Source of the DNA: Whitmania pigra
Taxonomy: Eukaryota > Annelida > Clitellata > Hirudinida > Haemopidae
Reading direction: 5' to 3'
NCBI GenBank assembly: GCA_021613335.1
Contig: JAJTWR010000353.1
Coordinates: forward strand, 1,183,501-1,247,500
DNA: 64,000 nucleotides
Position 1 is the first letter of the stretch, and every line of letters begins with the position of its first letter. Position numbers and translations under genes: made by a program. Below are positions 47,122 through 59,592 of the stretch, piece by piece. A model generated the notes under the pieces. It saw only the letters and a program-made list of their open reading frames with translations, made no database searches and was not told the DNA's origin.

Positions 47122-50100
47122 TCAGAAAAAGATTGGCCGAGCATCAGATGAAGACTGCTCCATGGGGCAATAAGGACATTTGACCCTGAAATGCAAAGAT
47201 CTAATTATTAGTTGTAATGACTGCTTTCATTGGAATGGCTTGTACGATTTTAATTATTATTATTACGAGTCAATGGCTTTGAGTTCAAAACCCTACGTCA
47301 TCCTAAATTCACATATTCTAAACATATTTACGAATCAAAATGATCGTGAAAACATTAAACAGAGGATATTTTAAATAATATCTAGAATAACATTATTACT
47401 GAATTACATTAATAAATTGGTTTAATGTTTTTGTTTACAATGTTTATCTGGACTCACTTGTTGACCGACGAGAGTCTATTGAGAGCATCCTGAGATATGA
47501 CGTGCCCGCATATCAGCCGAACGGGAGGGTTCGTATCGGTGCACTGCTGCCTCAAGATCGGACACGCGAAGACGGAGTGGAACATGCACTCTGCACCCAG
47601 GTCTATCTCCACCTGGGAAGAGAGTTTTAAATCCATTTTAATTTTAATTAAGCTGCAAATTAAATTTAATTGAACATAACAAAGAGAATTTGAATTTTCA
47701 TTTTATATTTACTCATTCCATAATCAAAAATTTACATCGATAGTTTAATTAGACAAATAAATAATATTCAAATATACAAACAGGGAGCTCATCCTTGGCA
47801 CTCCACACTCCTGAAAACTGTCTTTGTTGCATGACCTGCCTCAGCGTCAAAAGCGGAGGGATGGCTGTGCACCCTGCCTTTATCCTGAGTGATGATGGAG
47901 GTTCGAATGTCAAAAGCGACGTTAGTTAATAAATTTAATAATAAATTTACAAAATCATGTGACACCTGAATTTAGGTGAGTGATTCAATATCGTAAAACC
48001 TTGCAGTCTAAGACAGAATCACTGAGCAATTAATGTAATTAAATGTAACATTAATAATTATTATTATTATTATAGTAATAATAACAAGGTAACATGAAAC
48101 AATGATAACAAAATTCAAGATCATAGGATGCAATAGTGATAATTAACTTTATATAATAATAATAATAAGGAATCAAATTTTTACGTTGACAAAGGATTAA
48201 AACGAATAAAATGACATACACTGTGCTCAGAGGACTTTCAACTGGCAGACCCATGACCATACAAGACTCCCTCATGAAGATTTCAACTATTTCATCCCAC
48301 ATGGATGCTTGGAACAGCCTCGAATATGGAGACTTCTCGAGGCCTTAAAATTACTCGTAACTATTATTATTTACTAATCGTGTAATTTTGTTTTTCCATC
48401 GATTATTTTGTTTTTGACGTTTAATTTATCATCTTTAAAATGACTGGAATTAAATTAGTATTCTTGACTTTAGTATTTAAAGGCTCCAAACATAGAAAAA
48501 AAATGTTAATTTTCTAATTAATCTACAATCAATCAATAACTTGTTGCTATTGAAACAACTTTCATTCATGTCCTTTAATTATAATTAATAATAATAATTT
48601 AATGATAATTTCATCAAGTAAATTATGACTGACCTTGTTTCACGAACAGCAGTGATCCCATTAAAAACTGAATTTCTGGAAAACAACAATTCAAAGCATG
48701 CATGCATGCATAGCGACCCCAATCTGAAGACAATTCCACCTGTCACAGGTGCACCCGCGGTTGCTTACCTTCTTTGAAAGGGCGGCCAAAAGGTGCAAAA
48801 TTCTGGGAGTAGTTGATGGCCTCCCACTGATGGATGGGCCCCTGCTCGAGGATCTGAATGAACCTCAACTTGTGCAGCTTGAACTCGAGGCAACTGTCGA
48901 AGGATGAGAGTTTGTCCTTGTTGGACATGACCCAGCTGTCAAAGGATCGAGCGATCAGATGATTAGGAGAGTTGAGTAATTAATTAGCATTAAAGTCCAA
49001 GCATATATTGACTTAATGAATCATGATTAAGAGGTTACTTCTTAAGGTATCAAATAAATGTGGTTATAAAACAAGAAAAAAATCATAAATTTAAGCTTCT
49101 TATTTTGAATCAAATAATCAAACGATCAAGTGCAATAAGCCACTCAAAAAAGTAGACAGTTTCCTAATTAATGGTTCTTAAGCCTGCAGGTTGGTTGAAT
49201 GGTTAGTGTTCCTGCGTGCGCCGGTAATAAAGTGATAACAACAGTCATTACGTATCGTGTTCTGCCAGGGATAGTCCTCAGGTAGGGACGCTATATAAAT
49301 GGTGGATCGATTAAGTGCCTTCACATCCTATCCGATACATAAGGCACTCAAAAAAATGGGCTAATTATAAATTTGGCTTCGATTAACTCCAAATTAATTA
49401 GCATAATCTATTAATCTCAAAACGAGTGAACAGAGATTTTCCATGAACATGAAAGCTCAAAAAGTTCCTCACTCCAAGGCAGGACTGAGGTTGCGGTTCT
49501 TCAAGGCCTCAAGTACAAAGTGCATTTGCAAGAATGGCTCCCTTTCACTGTCCTTCATATCCAACTGGGCCTCCTGTGGAATGATTTACAAATAAACAAT
49601 TCCAACAAAATAATTTTTCTCAACAACAATAATTATTGTAAAAATTATTATTATAACCAATGTAATATAATTTACCTGGAGCAGTGAGTCAGCAACATCC
49701 AGCATCCCATGTTGAAGCAAGTGTTCGCTGACCGCTCGGTTGATCTCTTTCTGACATTGGGAATCGAAAGCTCCTTCGACAAAAACCGAGCTGAAGTCTG
49801 ACACAAAATTCTGAAATTTTGTTACTAAATTATTCAATCTTTGTTAAGTTATTTTTAACACTTTCTTTCGTAGTTTTACAATGCAATTAGCAATAATAAG
49901 TCTTCATTATTAATTTTGCCTTAACGAATATTTAAAAATGAAGAGCTCAAAGCACCTTATCAATTGATTTTCCAACTTTGGAAACGCAGGCGTGAAGTTC
50001 CTTATGTTCCGAACTTATTCTCGATATGGTGTCCCTGATTTTGGTCAAACATTGAGTCATGTCAATGTCACTGGCTTCTTGTGACACCTGGTTTCCTGCG

Positions 50101-50312
50101 TCAATCGAGTCAAGTCTTAAATGGCACCCATCAAGACAAAAGCAGAATCAGATGTGAAGCAAATTCGAGACAAAACCTTCTTCAAAGCGTTGTTTCACCC
50201 CTTCCAAAGTTGCAATCAGTTCTTGTAAACTGTTTGCAGTGTGTTTGTCAACGTAATTAAATTTAGAAATGACTTTTTCAATCTCTTTCTCCGTGTTATT
50301 CACCGCATCCAT
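47122..50312 (-). CDS. RMND5A: RMND5 (GID2-type E3 ubiquitin ligase subunit of the CTLH complex), complete
   Basis: RMND5 pairs with MAEA as the RING heterodimer of the CTLH/GID ubiquitin ligase. Exons in transcript order: 50312-50177, 50095-49956, 49810-49676, 49573-49473, 48935-48769, 48675-48634, 48343-48220, 47884-47782, 47612-47458, 47185-47122. All phases close to 1,167 nt, 388 residues plus TGA; human RMND5A is 391. The start is [14 protein letters not shown]. LisH is at about 113-137 ([16 protein letters not shown]). CTLH is at about 142-200 ([20 protein letters not shown]). The CRA-like middle has MGSLL and ESPLSTVIKAGC. The C-terminal atypical RING has Cys333, Cys351, His353, Cys371 and Cys374 ([32 protein letters not shown]), ending in PIFF as the family does. 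The A/B split is vertebrate, so RMND5 is the safer name. Confidence 0.97.
49134..49360 (+). mobile_element. SINE-like element, copy 1
   Basis: Lies in the intron between RMND5 exons 4 and 5. The left part has a pol III A-box-like TGGTTGAATGG at 49191-49201. The right part has GCTATATAAATGGTGG at about 49291-49306, then CGATTAA, CACATC and AAGGCACTCAAAA at the end. The same right part occurs inverted at about 63436-63518. A 17-base near-repeat (ATAAGCCACTCAAAAAA / ATAAGGCACTCAAAAAA) brackets the element. Confidence 0.6.
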
Positions 50313-51970
50313 TGTTTTCCTCGGTCCCTTTAATTCTAAAAGTGAACGTTCAAAACCCGTATTGCGATGTTACCAGACAATAATGTTAAAAATAAATTAA
50401 ACATTAATTTGTAAGTTTATAATTAATTTTATATTTTTCCATTCAAACACTCACTCCAAAATTTCAAAACAGAATAGATATTCAGGTAACAGCAAATTGA
50501 AGTAAAACCCCAGTAATGTTCCCAGGCTGACTGAAATTTTATAAATTAAAAAATAAAAATAAATTAACCTAAATGATGAAAACTAATTGTGACGGATTGC
50601 AATGTAGATATTATTGCAATATTATTTTTGACACTCAAAAGTAACTTTTCAATAAAAGATGATGAAAACAAGATATCTGTCACAAGGCATTGAAATGATA
50701 TATTTACATATATACATTTACAGATAAAACATTCCCATTGCAAATTGGTAAGATAATCATAACAAATGCCGCTACAAATCAAACATCAGAGGAATGTTTA
50801 ACATTTTGAGCTGAAATTCAACATTCAAGCCGTTGTTTTCTTCTAAGATTTTGAAGTAAAAACTTGAAGGAAGAATTATCACTAAAAATAGATTTCAAAG
50901 AACTAAGTTTTTAATTATAGCCATGGAAGATTACTAAAAATCCCAGCGTGGGTTTTTGTTTGAGTTTAAAAATATTCAGCTATTGTCGGACTTGAAGAGA
51001 TAATTTGCAAAAGCGCTGCTGTGGAATTTTATGAAAATCGACATTTTTCTTTCTGTACCTGGACCGTTTGCACTAGTTAAGAGCTGAATGAGGGAAGGCA
51101 ATGGAAAGCTTTTAATCAAGCCAATTATTCAATCACGATGTTCCTTTCTCCATTACATCGGTGCATCACCATCCCATAATGATGATGATGACGATGACTT
51201 TCACTTTCATCAAAATCGACGCCTCTCCATCTTTCTCTTGTTTTAAAATCATCCTCGGAAGATTACATCGCCATCTTTGATGTGGGAGAATATTTAATTT
51301 TTTTGCTAAGAAGCAAAATTGACCATATTAATTGATAACAGTAGGGATGATAATGATGATCATTGTGATGAAGTTCGACGACGACGATGATGATGATGAT
51401 GATCAGGGTGATGACGATGATGATAAAACCCACTTGCGCCTCAATTAAAAGTCGCTGAACGACAACGTCCTAAATATTCGAGATTTCTTGTTAAGTTTCA
51501 ACCATCCATCCATTCAACTACATGTGATTGATAATATGATTGCTACTATAATTGACGTTATGATTGATATTATGATTGCTACTATAATTGATAATATGAT
51601 TGATAATAAAATTGCTATTATAGTTGTTAATATGATTGATATTGTGATTGATAGCGTTTTTTCAATTCAACTTTACAAATCAAGTCACGACAAATACATA
51701 CATTTACTTTTATCATACCTGTCTGTTAGCAACTTTATATTTTTTAGGACTTATTTAGAATTAATTTGAATAAAATAAAATAAAATAACTGCATTTGTTA
51801 ATCGAGGACGGTTATGCAACACTTGAGGAAGATAAAATGTCCCGGTTGAGAGTTCATTCAATTCTTTTTGGCGGCTTGTAACGTGAAACCTGCTCTGAAG
51901 AAGAAGAAGAAGAAGAAGATGATGATGATGAAGACGAAGGAAGGAGAGTTGTAGCACTTGTGAAAGTGTT
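50313..51970. other. RMND5 upstream region and intergenic DNA
   Basis: The promoter side of the RMND5 gene, then AT-rich DNA. It has small GAT runs near 51180-51195 and 51380-51402, and a tandem ATTGATAATATG-type repeat at about 51526-51655. No gene recognised. Confidence 0.5.
51526..51655. repeat. Diverged tandem repeat of about 15 bp
   Basis: Repeated units built on tataattgataatatgat and gattgctac, 8 or so diverged copies. Short open frames across it are repeat artefacts. Confidence 0.6.
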
Positions 51971-51986
51971 AATGGGTACCATGACA

Positions 51987-51994
51987 ACGGTGAC

Positions 51995-52032
<38 letters not shown>

Positions 52033-52072
52033 CGATGATGATGATGATGATGATTATGACGATGACGACGAC

Positions 52073-52162
<90 letters not shown>

Positions 52163-52205
52163 CGATGATGATGATGATGATGATTATGACGATGACGACG
52201 ACGAC

Positions 52206-52294
<89 letters not shown>

Positions 52295-52300
52295 GGAGGA
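51987..52300. repeat. (GAT)n microsatellite with internal duplication
   Basis: About 310 bases of GAT with scattered GAC and one TTAT interruption pattern. The block with gattatgacgatgacgacg occurs twice, about 130 bases apart (from 52031 and from 52161). Confidence 0.9.
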
Positions 52301-52370
52301 GGAGGAGAGGAGGAGGAGAGGAGGAGGAGGAGGAGGAGGAGGAGGAGGAGGAGGAGGAGGAGGAGGATGG
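52294..52370. repeat. (GAG)n microsatellite
   Basis: Continues directly from the GAT array by a T-to-G change in the unit, with two short interruptions (gagaggagg). Confidence 0.9.
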
Positions 52371-52440
52371 TGATGATTAAGATGATGAGGAGAGTCGGAA
52401 AGATGATTGTATCCACGATCTAGGTCACATAAGTCGTGGA

Positions 52441-52441
52441 A

Positions 52442-52490
<49 letters not shown>
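52441..52490. repeat. (GAT)n microsatellite, short
   Basis: About 50 bases of perfect GAT repeat, separated from the main array by about 60 bases of unique sequence. Confidence 0.9.
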
Positions 52491-52491
<1 letters not shown>

Positions 52492-52734
52492 GCCGTGATA
52501 AGAGCAAAGATAAAATATTATAAAGAACACCAGAACGGAGTAGGTTATATAGTGATGTTAGATCGACGTTACTTTCAAAATGACGTTGGCGATGATAACG
52601 ATTGTGATAACGATGACGACGACGATGATGATGTTGATGGTGGTGATGATAATGATGATTTCCATCGTCGGAATTTATTTGCAGTCTGCTGCCAACTTTG
52701 TCGGTTGAATGATGTAGGGGAGGTTATGAGGTGA

Positions 52735-53045
52735 GGAAGACGATGATGATGACAGTGACCGTGATGATAGTGATAGTAGCCGTGATGATGATGATAGTGA
52801 CCGCAATGAAAGTGATAGTAGCCGTTATGATGATGATAGTGACCGTGATGATAGTGATAGTAGCCGTGATGATGATGATAGTGACCGTAATGAAAGTGAT
52901 AGTAGCCGTTATGATGATGATAGTGACTGTGATGATAGTGATAGTGATAGTAGCCGTGATGATAATGGTAGTAGTCGTGTTGAGAATGTTATTGACCGTG
53001 ATGATAATGATAGTAACCGTGGTTGTAATGATAATGATGAGGACA
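52735..53045. repeat. GTGATGATAGTGATAGTAGCC-type minisatellite
   Basis: About eight diverged units combining gtgatgatagtgatag, tagccgt and tatgatgatgatagtgacc, with higher-order repeats of roughly 60 bases (compare 52777-52836 with 52837-52926). Confidence 0.8.
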
Positions 53046-53213
53046 ATCTGACCCGAATTTTTCCATTATTGAAATGGCGGAAGAACAATCGGATGAATTG
53101 TTGAATTGATGAGTTGCTGGTTCAAATAAAAAAAATATTTTGTATAAAATTAGCAGACAACAGCGTAATAAATTATCGTGTCAGTTACAACATACGACAT
53201 CAAATTTGTTTGA

Positions 53214-53390
53214 ATATTTTATTTGTGTATATTAATTAAATATTTTATTTGTATATATTAATTAAATATTTTATTTGTATATATTGATTAAATATTTTAT
53301 TTGTATATATTAATTAAATATTGTATTTATATATATTAATTAAATATATTATTTTTATGTATTGGTTAAATATTTTTTGTGTATATATTG
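53214..53390. repeat. 26-bp AT-rich tandem repeat
   Basis: Six or so copies of a unit close to ATATTTTATTTGTATATA plus TTAATTAA, becoming more diverged to the right. Confidence 0.85.
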
Positions 53391-53799
53391 TTTGATTAGT
53401 TTGTTGCCACAAGTTGTTGATAAAAACTCCGCTGTCATGGAGGTGCTCTGAACTTCAAACTCTGAACTTTTGCAGGGTTCAAGGTCACGTGACAGGATGA
53501 GTGTGGAAGAATTTGGCAGTAGTTAAGGAAAGCTCAGTAAAAGTTTTTAGCTTCGAAGAGATTTTGATTTGAAGATATTTTCGAATAAATATAAAATTTA
53601 AATTACAAATTAATTGTTGAATGTGAATATTTTTTGAATTTGTTTATATTTTTTAATAAAATTAAAAATGGAATAATCGGTATTGTATTCAATTGTTTTA
53701 TAAACGATTCTTAACGATTTTGAAATCACGGCGTGTAATTGGAACTGTAATGATACCAGCATTTTCATCTCCCTGACATTAGGCCGTTCGTGATGATAA

Positions 53800-53895
53800 T
53801 GATTACGATGATGACGACGACGACGACGACGACGATGCCTTACAATTACAATGATGATGATGATGATGATGACGATGATGATGATGTTGATGATG
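53800..53895. repeat. GAC/GAT simple repeat
   Basis: Two short arrays, (GAC)n at about 53813-53835 and (GAT)n at about 53849-53890, split by about 15 bases. Confidence 0.75.
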
Positions 53896-54562
53896 ACAGT
53901 TATTATTTTTGTCATCGTTAACCTTATTTTTCAATGTTATCATTAATTAAATAATTATTACAGTTGTTCAAATTTTCAGTTCTAACATTGTCAGCTCGTG
54001 TCCTCCATCATGTCCTTCGATCCTTCCTTCCACTGCTCCACTTCTTGACCCTGAGTGCGGCCTTGTGTGCTCCTGCGGTGTGGGCGTGACTAAGTGCCGT
54101 TCACACATCCCTAAGATGATCATTTTTAACTCACACAAATTAGGTGCCTGGATTCTCGAGAACGAGTTCGCAAAGTGTTGATGTTGTTGAATGATTAATT
54201 AGTAAATTATTAAAATTACTACTATTATTATAATTATTAAATTAGTAATTACTGTCTCAATAAATGATAGAATTCTTAATTGTTGATGTTGATGTTGTTG
54301 CATGATTAGTAATTAGTGATTAGTTATTAAAATGACTACTACTATTATTATTAAATTAGTAATTACTGTCTCTATAAATGATAGAATTATTAATTATGAA
54401 CATTATAATTGATGATTTACGAGTGGAGGTTTTACATTAATTTTTTTTACGTTTTAAAATTAAATTTTATTTTAATTCTTATTTTAAGGTCACATTTTCC
54501 AAGTCAAGCGACTACATGACGAGTGATCATGAGTGGTACTGAATCAGTAGCGACGTTAATTA

Positions 54563-54996
<434 letters not shown>

Positions 54997-55211
54997 TTCA
55001 TCATCATCATCGTTGTTGTCGTCGTCAAAAATTGATATTTCGCATGAATTCCTACAATTTATTATAATAATATTGCTGGGAGAATTATTCGGTTGATCTT
55101 AAAAACAAGAACAACGGCAGCATCAACAACAACAGTAGGAACGACTGCAACGACAACATTACAATCATGTTTAAGATCAGCTTTAATAAGGTTTTCAGAC
55201 TTTATATTTAA

Positions 55212-55300
55212 GTTGTCGTTGTCGTCGTTGTTGTCGTTGTTGTTGTTGCTGCTGCTGCTGCTGCTGTTGTTGTTGTTGTTGTTTTTGTTGTTGTTGTTGA
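55212..55300. repeat. (GTT/GCT)n simple repeat
   Basis: Imperfect GTT/GTC/GCT trinucleotide array. It is the complement-type relative of the AAC runs about 100 bases upstream (55105-55150). Confidence 0.85.
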
Positions 55301-55761
55301 ATTTCAATCGTACGATCTTCTTAGAGGTCGAGGTCGTTCTAAAAATAACAAACACTGGTTGTTTTTGGGTCCCGTGCTTTCATAAGAGATCGTCATCATG
55401 CCCTCATATTATTATTATTATTATTAATGTTATTGCTATTAATATTATTATTATCGTTGTTGCTGTTGTTGCTCTTTTTGTTATTACAATTCAAATGATT
55501 TAAAATTATTTTCGAATCTTATTCCTAAGAACGAACACCATTTTTATCTTTTTAATTTTTGTCGTTGCTCAAGCACAACTCCACAACATCACAAGGTCGT
55601 CATGGCTTCAAGTTCAAGGTCGACTGATATCTTTTCTTGTAAACAACATAAAGGGAGTGGTTTTTTTATTCCATTTTTGTTTTTAAATTTTTATTTCTAT
55701 TTTCGTTGCTTTTCAGAACGTTGAGGAAGGATGTTGAGATTGTTGTTTTGTACTCATTCGC

Positions 55762-55865
55762 TTCGTCGTCGTCGTCATCGTCATCGTCGTCATCATCATC
55801 ATCAATATCGTCATCGTCATCGTCATCGGCATCGTCATCGGCATCGTCCATCGTCATCGTCATCG

Positions 55866-55904
<39 letters not shown>

Positions 55905-55965
55905 CCATCATCGTCGTCGTCATCATCATCATCATCATCATCGTTGTCGTCGTCGTCATCCTATC
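55762..55965. repeat. (ATC/GTC)n microsatellite
   Basis: About 200 bases of ATC/GTC trinucleotides. It is the reverse complement of the GAT/GAC family seen at 52 and 63.8 kb. Confidence 0.9.
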
Positions 55966-56534
55966 GAGTGATGGTTCACAGAATCTTTTGCTTCCTTCCA
56001 AGGTTGACAACGGAAGGTCGTAAATAAATTCTGCTGCTGATGATGACGACGACGACGACGACAACGATGAAGATGATGATGATGGTAGTGCTTATTTAAA
56101 CTGGAACTTCAAAATGTTTGGGTACTACAACAGGTAGAACATTATTATTATTAATATTATTCTATTATTATTATTAAAAATTTCAGTGATTTTTTTCAAA
56201 ATAATTTCTTATTATTTTTATTTTAAGCAGATGTTTCAACAACTAATGTTACTGATTTTTTTTCATATTTAATCAAATAAAGGGGATTTTTTTAAACTTT
56301 TATTGTCGTAATCATTTTAAATGCATTCTCATGATCACTTAATAAACATTTTAAACTTAATTGCTCTAATGATTTCAAAATATCAATTTTAATAACAATT
56401 TAACAGGGCTGACCAGAATGGGGGCATATTCCCAAGTTTCCCGCCAAACTTGCTTCACGCTCAAGGTTTTAATATATTCTTCATTATTATTATTATTCAT
56501 TATTATTTGTCATCACCGAATTTACATAACGTGA

Positions 56535-56690
56535 TGAACCAATGCTGGTGTGCTTAGAGGCCAGAAATTTCTGCTATCGAGCCGGGAGTTGAATCCGGGA
56601 ACTACGGACCACCAACAGCAACAAGGTCTCAGTTCAGAATTGGCACAATTTGTTGACAAGCCATGTCAGCATTGGACGTTGTTTATGATG
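56535..56690. repeat. tRNA-like (possible SINE) fragment
   Basis: Contains GGGAGTTGAATCCGGGAAC, which has a B-box-like core (GAGTTGAATCC) at about 56588, in GC-richer sequence. No clear A box and no folded tRNA, so at best a degraded SINE. Confidence 0.3.
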
Positions 56691-56739
56691 TTTTGAAGTT
56701 TTAGAAAAGATTCTAATTTACTGTCTCCTTGTGTCTTCG

Positions 56740-57110
56740 ATGGATGGATGGATGGATGGATGGATGGATGGATGGATGGATGGATGGATGATGGATGGAT
56801 GGATGGATGGATGGATGGATGGATGGATGGATGGATGGATGGATGGATGGATGGATGGATGGATGGATGGATGGATGGATGGATGGATGGATGGATGGAT
56901 GGATGGATGGATGGATGGATGGATGGATGGATGGATGGATGGATGGATGGATGGATGGATGGATGGATGGAGGATGGATGGATGGATGGATGGATGGATG
57001 GATGGATGGATGGATGGATGGATGGATGGATGGATGGATGGATGGATGGATGGATGGATGGATGGATGGATGGATGGCCGGACGGACGGACGGACGGATG
57101 GATGGACGAG
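56740..57110. repeat. (GGAT)n microsatellite
   Basis: About 370 bases of almost perfect TGGA repeat, with two phase slips (56788 and 56970) and a GGAC run at the right end. Reading frames across it (MDGW repeats) are artefacts. Confidence 0.95.
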
Positions 57111-57504
57111 TGGATAAGTTGATAAATGAAAGATTTGTAGTTTTAAATTAGGATGTAATATTGGCTTTAATAGCGATTTTAATCATTATTATCGGCAAAA
57201 TAATTAAAGAGAAACTGGTAAAAATTATTATGTTAATAAAATGTTATAATAAAGTATAATACGTCATAATTATTTCGCATTTCTGTAGAGTAATTATAAA
57301 CACTTAACTTGAAAAATGTCCAAGTTTGTCTTCTTTTTTGCTATATTTTGTGACGTGATCACAAAGATGGTTAGAATTTTATGATTTAAAAAAAAATTAA
57401 TTGGACCAATTCATCTCTGTCATCGAAATTGCCGTTATCATCTTAACCATCCTTATCGTATTAATCATAATCAAAGCATCAATATCATTTACGATATTTT
57501 TTAA

Positions 57505-57506
<2 letters not shown>

Positions 57507-57550
<44 letters not shown>

Positions 57551-57555
57551 TAATA

Positions 57556-57587
<32 letters not shown>

Positions 57588-57626
57588 TATAATAATAATA
57601 ATAATATAATAATAATAATAATAATA

Positions 57627-57707
<81 letters not shown>

Positions 57708-57712
57708 TAAAA
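57507..57712. repeat. (ATA)n microsatellite
   Basis: About 205 bases of imperfect ATA repeat, closely like the arrays at 42.9 and 54.6 kb. Confidence 0.9.
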
Positions 57713-58295
57713 GCAATCATGACGGGATGTCACTAATTCCATCAACGACAAAAAAGGAGTCAATTGCCATCAATTTCAGGCGATCACCGTGGGAAGATGT
57801 TGTCGTCGTCGTTGTTGTTGTTGTTGCTGTTGTTGAGTTGCCAGTTGTCGCCAATTATCAATAAACAACTTGCCTCCATTATTACATTCATAATTACAAT
57901 TATTAATCATTGCATAATTATTATCACCCATAACTTTATAATTATAGCCATCAGTTATTGTTTTGCAATTAAATACAGTGAAATAGCAGACTGTTTGAGG
58001 TTCAATCAAAGTCTCCCTGATGGATGATTAAGGCAGATGATAACGTGACCAGCCACCTACAGCAGCTACATCAACACACACAACTACAACCGCAACCAAC
58101 CATCAAAATCTCAACCACACCGACCACAAAAACGTCTGTCGCCGACGACAGTTCGTCATCGTTCAGGTTTTGTATTGGCTGTCTTCAGTCTCTCTGAAAG
58201 TCTGTAACTGATACCTTCCACTCGATAAAGTGTCCTCTGGGGACATAAATTCGCTTTTATTCGAAGGCTCTGAATTCCTTTTTTTATTGCCTCCT

Positions 58296-58340
58296 TCTGA
58301 CGACGACGACGACAACGACGATGACGACGACGACGACGTC
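58296..58340. repeat. (GAC)n simple repeat
   Basis: Short GAC/GAT array in otherwise unique sequence (58000-58640), where I recognise no gene. Confidence 0.7.
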
Positions 58341-58800
58341 GGTCGTTTTAAATCATTTCTAAGCGTTGACAGGGAACTAGATTTTGATGATAAGAGTTTG
58401 AGTTGAGCTGGAGAGAGAGATGAACATTTATGAGGAGTGGCTGGATGGGTAGCCGAAGGGGAAGGTTTGGGGAGTTGAGATTTTAGTAGAAAAGAGACCC
58501 GCATACTTGCAAGGTGCCCGGATGATGATGACTCGGCTCGACATCCGGAGCAGACGATAAATCAAAAGAAGACTTGAGTCAATAATTTGAGCGGGAGATA
58601 ATCAAAAACAACTTATGAGTGCCGATCAAAAGTTATTGAATGCACCGCTGGAAGGAAGGATGAGTGGTTGAGTGGATGGATGAATAAATGAAGATATTGG
58701 ATGGATGGATGGTTTAAGCACCGACTGATGGATGGATGGATGAATGTGTAAATAGATGGATACTTGGATACATGGATTTATGGATGGAAAACGGTTGCAT

Positions 58801-58980
58801 GGACGGATGAATGGAAAAATGAATGGACGGATGAATGGACGGATGAATGGACGGATGAATGGACGGATGAATGGACGGATGAATGGACGGATGAATGGAC
58901 GGATGAATGGACGGATGAATGGACGGATGAATGGACGGATGAATGAACGGATGAATGAACGGATGAATGGACGGATGAGA
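58801..58980. repeat. 12-bp satellite (GGACGGATGAAT)n
   Basis: About 14 almost identical copies of a 12-mer. The unit is a variant of three TGGA-type tetranucleotides, so it looks like a mutated trimer of (GGAT) re-amplified as one unit. Flanking sequence (58675-58800) is a decayed TGGA array. Confidence 0.9.
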
Positions 58981-59127
58981 AGATGGAAAGCAATATTCTG
59001 TCCGGGGTTGTGAACCCACAACTGACACCTCTCCACACGTGCTCCTCGAAGTAATTACAAACTCCGCCTAACTGGAAGCACACCTCATCGCATCCACGCG
59101 AGGATGTTTTTCCTGTCAACACGTCCT

Positions 59128-59162
59128 GATGATGATGATGACGACGATGATGATGATGATGA
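59128..59162. repeat. (GAT)n simple repeat
   Basis: A 35-base GAT/GAC run with no associated feature. Confidence 0.7.
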
Positions 59163-59334
59163 TTTCCTGTCACGTGTTCACCCCTTTGTCGAGTCGATCA
59201 TCCAGCGGACAGCTGTTTGTTGCATCCCTTATTCCATCCTTCTGTCCTTCCTTTGCCGCGTGGAGATGTTACGATTGAAAATTACATGGAAATGCAGCGT
59301 GTTGCTGTGATTTACGTCGCGCATGAATGAACGC

Positions 59335-59592
59335 CTGGATGGATAGTTTGATGGATGATTGGCAGGATGGGTGGATGGATGAGCAGATGAACGGATGGAC
59401 GGACGGATGGATGGACGGACGGACGGACGGACGGACGGATGGATGGATGGATGGATGGATGGATGGATGGATGGATGGATGGATGGATGGATGGATGGAT
59501 GGATGGATGGATGGATGGATGGATGGATGGATGGATGGATGGATGGATGGATGGATGGATGGATGGATGGATGGATGGATGGATGGATGGAA
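59335..59592. repeat. (GGAT)/(GGAC)n microsatellite
   Basis: Decayed left edge, a GGAC block at 59397-59440, then about 150 bases of perfect TGGA. Same family as the array at 56740. Confidence 0.95.

Noticed and set aside
51960..52507. Poly-Asp, poly-Met and poly-His frames
   Set aside because: Translations of (GAT)n on both strands. Unlike the acidic tract in the PACT gene they have no coding flanks.
56580..56610. tRNA gene
   Set aside because: A B-box-like core is present, but no A box at the right spacing and no cloverleaf; kept only as a possible SINE remnant.
56731..57151. Long open frames of MDGW repeats (and IHPS repeats on the other strand)
   Set aside because: They are translations of the (GGAT)n array; open in every frame because the unit has no stop. 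No start context, splice sites or unique sequence.
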